A stretch of 10,049 nucleotides of DNA, taken from Desulfobacteraceae bacterium (lineage in GTDB: Bacteria > Desulfobacterota > Desulfobacteria > Desulfobacterales > Desulfobacteraceae). Shown here piece by piece: positions 6,958 through 10,049 of this stretch. The position numbers were made by a program, and so were the translations under genes. The notes under the pieces are model-generated. The model was not told the origin of the DNA. It saw nothing but the letters and a program-made list of their open reading frames with translations, and ran no database searches. The stretch spans positions 1-10,049 of the forward strand of contig JAFLJU010000269.1 of the NCBI GenBank assembly GCA_022712835.1. The letters run 5' to 3'. The first letter of the stretch is position 1, and each line of letters opens with the position of its first letter.

Positions 6958-6973
6958 CGGCATATAATTTGCA
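6958..6973 (+). promoter_or_regulatory. sigma-54 (-24/-12) promoter for the flgB operon
   Basis: CGGCATATAATTTGCA fits TGGCAC-N5-TTGC, with the invariant GG at 6959-6960 and GC at 6971-6972, 12 bases apart. It shares GGCATAT and TTGCAT with the promoter at 2893, suggesting a common sigma-54 regulon. The predicted start is near 6984, giving a leader of about 55 nt before flgB. Confidence 0.86.
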
Positions 6974-7006
6974 TTCTTACTCTGACAGGATGTGTTGGGT
7001 AAGGTT

Positions 7007-7020
7007 TAAATTATAATTTA
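7007..7020. promoter_or_regulatory. 14-bp perfect palindrome in the flgB leader (possible operator)
   Basis: TAAATTATAATTTA is a perfect palindrome lying at about +24 to +37 from the predicted start of transcription and just before the ribosome binding site. It could be a binding site for a regulator, but its pure A+T composition makes a chance origin possible. Confidence 0.3.
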
Positions 7021-7038
7021 CGCAGGAGACAGAGGAAA

Positions 7039-7449
7039 ATGACAGATTCAAGAATTTTTGGACGACCCCACCAAGTCATTGCCAACTCCCTGGATATATC
7101 TGCCAGACGTCATAATCTGATTTCCGGAAATATCGCAAACATGGATACCATCGGGTATGAACCCTCTGATCTGGATTTCCAGAAAACATTGAAGCGGGCC
7201 ATGGGAGATAAAGAGCCAGATTATTTGGATAAAACCAATCCCCGGCATTTGTCTCCTTATGGAGAAGATTCGTTTTCAATGAACGGCAGTAACAGCGAAG
7301 AGGTGGATATCTATCATCTGGATTCGGTAAATATTGATACAGAAATGATGAATTTGATGGAAAATAATATCAAATATAAAACCACGGCTGAGTTGCTGCT
7401 GCGGAAAATGACAATGTTGAATTATTCCATTGATGAAGGAGGTAAATAA
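7039..7449 (+). CDS. flgB: FlgB, flagellar proximal rod protein
   Basis: This 136-residue protein has the length and layout of FlgB. The N-terminal rod signature is at about 17-45 (LDISARRHNLISGNIANMDTI, followed by GYEPSDLDF), equivalent to the usual NIANxDTPGYKARDxDF. The C-terminal helix (EMMNLMENNIKYKTTAELLLRKM) is the partner helix of the rod coiled coil. Like other rod subunits it has no cleavable signal peptide and is exported by the flagellar type III apparatus. It forms the base of the rod above the MS ring, together with FliE and FlgC. SD AGGAG at 7024-7028 has 10-nt spacing. It is the first gene after the sigma-54 promoter, 90 nt after the response regulator. Confidence 0.96.
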   Translation: MTDSRIFGRPHQVIANSLDISARRHNLISGNIANMDTIGYEPSDLDFQKTLKRAMGDKEPDYLDKTNPRHLSPYGEDSFSMNGSNSEEVDIYHLDSVNIDTEMMNLMENNIKYKTTAELLLRKMTMLNYSIDEGGK

Positions 7450-7452
7450 ATC

Positions 7453-7953
7453 ATGAATCTTATGAATGCAGCAAAAATTAGTGGGACGGCACTTGCCGCC
7501 CATCGTACCAAGCTCAACGTAATCGCAGAGAATCTGGCCAATGTAGATACCACTAGAACGGCTGAAGGCGGGCCCTATCGGAGAAAAATGGTGATTTTAA
7601 AGGGCGAGGATATCAATTCCTTTAAAAGTGTCATCCAACAAAAGCAGGCCCAAAAAGAAAATGACCCGAAAATTGAGCTGAGCCCCATTGAATTTGATTC
7701 GGATAAAAAACCGGGCAATGGGAACGGAGTGCGGGTGGATGAAATAGTCCGGTCCCAGGAGGATTTCTCCCTGGTCTTTAACCCAGCTCACCCCGATGCC
7801 GATCCTGCCACCGGATATGTAAGGATGCCCAATGTGGATCATTTGACGGAGATGGCCGACATGCTGGTGGCCAAAAGAAGCTATGAAGCCAGTGTCACTG
7901 TATTGTCATCAACCAAGGACATGGTAGCCAAAGCCCTTGAGATCGGAAGGTAA
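7453..7953 (+). CDS. flgC: FlgC, flagellar proximal rod protein
   Basis: This is a rod protein of 166 residues, longer than the roughly 134-150 usual for FlgC. The N-terminal basal-body rod signature is AAHRTKLNVIAENLANVDTT (15-34). The C-terminal FlgC signature covers GYVRMPNVDHLTEMADMLVA and the following KRSYEASVTVLSSTKDM. The extra length is in a charged, polar middle stretch (about 50-90, rich in K, Q, E and D). It is translated from AAGGAGGT (7436-7443), which lies inside the last codons of flgB, with 9-nt spacing; the genes are 3 nt apart, so they are surely co-transcribed and probably coupled. Confidence 0.96.
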   Translation: MNLMNAAKISGTALAAHRTKLNVIAENLANVDTTRTAEGGPYRRKMVILKGEDINSFKSVIQQKQAQKENDPKIELSPIEFDSDKKPGNGNGVRVDEIVRSQEDFSLVFNPAHPDADPATGYVRMPNVDHLTEMADMLVAKRSYEASVTVLSSTKDMVAKALEIGR

Positions 7954-7967
7954 TTTAGGAGAGACAA

Positions 7968-8270
7968 ATGGCAGATATTAATGGTATAGGGTCCGGGATT
8001 GGTAAGATTTCTTTAAATACAGAATCTCTGTCCAGCAGGATTCAACGGCGGAGCCCTGAATTTTCAGAGAGACTTAAGTCGGCTGTTTTGGATGTGAATT
8101 CAAAACAAAATTTTGGTGACGAGTCTATTGAGGCGGTGATCCAGGGAGAAATGGGAATTCATGAGGGGATGCTGGCCCTAGGCCAGGCAAATACCTCTTT
8201 GAAATTATTGGCCCAGGCCAGAAACAAGGTCATGTCAGCGTATAGCGAAGTCATGCGCATGCAGGTATAA
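7968..8270 (+). CDS. fliE: FliE, MS-ring to rod junction protein
   Basis: This 100-residue protein has the standard FliE size. The C-terminal half shows the family pattern: FSERLKSAVLDVNSKQ, then GEMGIHEGMLALGQANTSLK, and RNKVMSAYSEVMRMQV at the extreme C-terminus (the family's RNKxxxAYxExMRMxV). The N-terminal 30 residues are flexible and glycine/serine-rich, as usual. FliE links the FliF ring and export gate to the proximal rod and is itself an early type III substrate. SD AGGAG at 7957-7961 has 6-nt spacing. It follows flgC by 14 nt. Confidence 0.95.
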   Translation: MADINGIGSGIGKISLNTESLSSRIQRRSPEFSERLKSAVLDVNSKQNFGDESIEAVIQGEMGIHEGMLALGQANTSLKLLAQARNKVMSAYSEVMRMQV

Positions 8271-8304
8271 ATGGGTGGTATAAAGGTAAAATGGAGTGGC
8301 TTAG

Positions 8305-10008
8305 ATGAATCCTGTCATTGAAAGAATACTTACAACAATTAAAGAATTGTCCCTTCCCAAAAAAATCGGGTTGGGACTATTTGTCATGGTTCTGGTCGCC
8401 GGTTTTATCACTATGTTCATCTGGACAAATAAAACAGAGTTCAAAGCGGCATACAGCGGGTTGACAAAGGAAGATGCCGCTTCGGTGGTGGAGATCTTAA
8501 AGGAGTCAAACACCCCCTATCGGCTGACCGGAGACGGGACCACCATTATGGTTCCTGAATCCATTGTTTATGATGTCAGGCTTACCATGGCAAAATCAGG
8601 GATACCCAAGGGCGGCGGTGTCGGATATGAAATTTTTGATAAAACAGAATTCGGAACCACTGAATTTGTACAAAAGATTAATAAAAAAAGAGCGCTCCAG
8701 GGAGAGCTTGCCAGAACCATTACCGCCTTTGATGAAGTGAGAAGTGCCCGGGTGATGATTGTATTGCCCAAGGATTCTGTTTTTGTCGAGGAGACCAAAC
8801 AACCCTCGGCATCCATTTTGCTGGAACTTAACACCGATATTTCCAAGGAAAATGTAACCGCCATTGCCCATTTGGTGGCAAGTTCTGTCCAGGATCTGAC
8901 CCCGAAACTGGTGACCATTGTGGACACTTCTGGCCGGATTCTTTTTGAAGGAAAATCTGAAGCGGAACAGGCTCGCATTGATGCGGATAATCTGGCGGAT
9001 TCCCAATATCAGTATAAGGTGAGATTTGAAGAAAACCTGACCAAAAGAATCCAAACCATGCTGGAACGGATCGTGGGTCAGGATAAGGCCATTGTCCGGG
9101 TAACATCGGAGATGGATTTTTCAAAGGACGATATGAACGAAGAAATTTATGATCCTTTTGAAAGGGGGGGGGAATTCATCCGGAGTCGTAAAAATAAAGC
9201 CGAAAAGGTCTCCCAGGTGGTAGAGGATATTGGAATTCCTTCCAGTGTAAACCCCATTACCGATGAAAATCCCATGGGAGAGAAAACCAATGAGCGGATC
9301 AACAAAAGTGATGATACCTTAAATTTTGAGATAAGCAAGCGGATCCGGGAAACCCGGAAACCCATGGCTGTTTTGAATCGGCTTTCCGTGGCGGCCGTGA
9401 TTGACGGAAAATATGAATTCAAGGTGGACGAAGCCGGAAATCGGCAGCGGGTCTATTTGCCCAGGTCTGATGCGGAGATGAAACAATTTGAAGATATCGT
9501 CATTAAGGCAATGGGCTACAATGAAGAGCGAAGCGACCAGGTTTCCATGGAATGCTTTCCATTTGCTTCCATTGGTGACCTGGACATGGCAGCACCGGCT
9601 CTGACCGGATGGCGAATGGTTCAGAATGAATATGGTCGGCTCATTGCCAATCTTCTGCTGGTTCTGGTTCTGTTCCTTTTCGTGATTCGTCCGATTATCA
9701 AAACGGTAAAGGATATCAAGGTAACCGTAGAACAGGAAGCATTGCCGAGTCCCGAGGAAATGGCACTTTTGGCTGAAGATGAAAGACCGCCCGAGTTCGT
9801 TGAAATGGATGCTGAGCAGCAGAAAGAATTTTTGGAGCTGATGACCGAAGCCCAGAAAGAAGATTTCCTTAAAAAAATGACGGCCAGTGAGCGGGCCGCT
9901 TATCTGAGCAATATGTCCGTGACGGAAAAAGCCAGGTACTACGCACACAAAGATCTTTTCAAGTCCGTTAATATAATAAAAGGCTGGATCAGCGAGACAG
10001 AGGAGTAA
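8305..10008 (+). CDS. fliF: FliF, flagellar MS-ring protein
   Basis: This 567-residue protein has normal FliF length. A cytoplasmic N-terminus leads into TM1 (about 21-40). The YscJ/FliF ring-building region follows (about 45-220; YSGLTKEDAASVVEIL, GVGYEIFDKTEFGTTEF and ARVMIVLPKDSVF are typical). Next come the periplasmic FliF C-domain and TM2 (about 446-461), ending in the conserved R462-P463. The cytoplasmic tail ends in DLFKSVNIIKGWISE, the pattern of the FliG-binding helix. Just before it lie four degenerate 12-residue repeats (501-548). Codons 287-290 contain a G9 tract. SD GGAG at 8293-8296 has 8-nt spacing. FliF forms the membrane ring on which FliG, the switch and the export gate are built; fliG follows after 5 nt. 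Confidence 0.97.
   Translation: MNPVIERILTTIKELSLPKKIGLGLFVMVLVAGFITMFIWTNKTEFKAAYSGLTKEDAASVVEILKESNTPYRLTGDGTTIMVPESIVYDVRLTMAKSGIPKGGGVGYEIFDKTEFGTTEFVQKINKKRALQGELARTITAFDEVRSARVMIVLPKDSVFVEETKQPSASILLELNTDISKENVTAIAHLVASSVQDLTPKLVTIVDTSGRILFEGKSEAEQARIDADNLADSQYQYKVRFEENLTKRIQTMLERIVGQDKAIVRVTSEMDFSKDDMNEEIYDPFERGGEFIRSRKNKAEKVSQVVEDIGIPSSVNPITDENPMGEKTNERINKSDDTLNFEISKRIRETRKPMAVLNRLSVAAVIDGKYEFKVDEAGNRQRVYLPRSDAEMKQFEDIVIKAMGYNEERSDQVSMECFPFASIGDLDMAAPALTGWRMVQNEYGRLIANLLLVLVLFLFVIRPIIKTVKDIKVTVEQEALPSPEEMALLAEDERPPEFVEMDAEQQKEFLELMTEAQKEDFLKKMTASERAAYLSNMSVTEKARYYAHKDLFKSVNIIKGWISETEE
9164..9172 (+). repeat. G9 homopolymer tract in fliF
   Basis: Nine G residues cover R287 to E290. 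With one G lost the frame meets TAG at 9221-9223; with one gained it meets TAA at 9189-9191. Either change would truncate FliF before TM2 and the FliG-binding tail. Confidence 0.85.
9805..9948 (+). repeat. four tandem degenerate 36-bp (12-residue) units in the fliF 3' end
   Basis: Residues 501-548 split into four 12-residue units without gaps. Met occupies unit position 1 in all four (501, 513, 525, 537); F, F, Y, Y occupy position 9; L, L, L, Y position 10; and Q/K/R/K position 6. The DNA units have diverged well beyond simple duplication, so this is a protein-level helical repeat rather than a recent expansion. Confidence 0.7.
10001..10005 (+). promoter_or_regulatory. ribosome binding site for fliG
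   Basis: AGGAG lies in the last fliF codons, 8 nt before ATG 10014. It fixes the start of the truncated fliG reading frame. Confidence 0.8.
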
Positions 10009-10013
10009 AGAAT

Positions 10014-10049
10014 ATGGTAGATATACTGGATCCCGAAAACATGACAGGT
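10014..10049 (+). CDS. fliG: FliG, flagellar motor switch protein (N-terminal 12 codons only)
   Basis: Twelve codons are visible: M-V-D-I-L-D-P-E-N-M-T-G. The DPENMTG ending fits the conserved FliG N-terminus (DPEKLTG followed by a KAA helix outside the window). Position directly after fliF, with a strong ribosome binding site at the fliF stop, is the standard fliF-fliG arrangement. FliG is the rotor protein that binds the FliF tail through its N-terminal domain and meets the stator through its C-terminal domain. Confidence 0.88.
   Translation, partial: MVDILDPENMTG

Noticed and set aside
9319..9948. Minus-strand open frame of 209 codons inside fliF
   Set aside because: It is antisense to the well-conserved FliF C-terminal region and shows no family features.
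1..10049. CRISPR arrays, insertion sequences, tRNA or rRNA genes
   Set aside because: I saw no repeat-spacer pattern, transposase motif, terminal inverted repeats or RNA gene signature; the window is almost fully occupied by coding sequence.

Overview
The window is a motility locus with all genes on the + strand, carrying the early (rod, MS ring and switch) end of a flagellar gene cluster together with its regulatory genes. The mix of an HD-GYP/PilZ pair, a CheX-CheY pair, two sigma-54 activators and flgB-flgC-fliE-fliF-fliG, along with moderately AT-leaning codon use and strong GGAG-type ribosome binding sites, suggests a Gram-negative bacterium of the Desulfobacterota type (a Desulfobacter-like sulfate reducer is my best guess). 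No database search was possible, so this placement is an inference.

Layout. (1) Positions 1-2805 look like one transcription unit: the C-terminal part of an HD-GYP c-di-GMP phosphodiesterase (cut by the window edge), a single-domain PilZ protein, the CheY-P phosphatase CheX, the chemotaxis regulator CheY, and a receiver-less sigma-54 activator whose start overlaps the cheY stop by 4 nt. (2) A 149-nt gap (2806-2954) holds an inverted-repeat structure and a sigma-54 (-24/-12) promoter. It drives a large exported TPR protein (2955-5561), followed 22 nt later by an NtrC/FlrC-type response regulator (5584-6948). (3) A second sigma-54 promoter at 6958-6973 lies just after that regulator and drives flgB-flgC-fliE-fliF-fliG (fliG is cut after 12 codons).

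How the genes fit together (inference). The order suggests a two-step sigma-54 cascade like FlrA -> FlrC: the receiver-less activator would switch on the TPR-regulator operon, and the response regulator would then switch on the basal-body operon. CheY, CheX, PilZ and HD-GYP proteins would set motor direction and couple motor output to c-di-GMP.

Items most worth a second look: the exported beta-domain/linker/TPR-superhelix protein inside the flagellar regulatory block, whose architecture recalls PflA-type periplasmic motor scaffold proteins; an FlrC-like regulator with an altered acidic pocket and no partner kinase in view; four 12-residue helical repeats in the FliF cytoplasmic tail; and three 9-nt homopolymer tracts (A9 and C9 in the TPR gene, G9 in fliF) where a one-base slip in either direction leads quickly to a stop codon.
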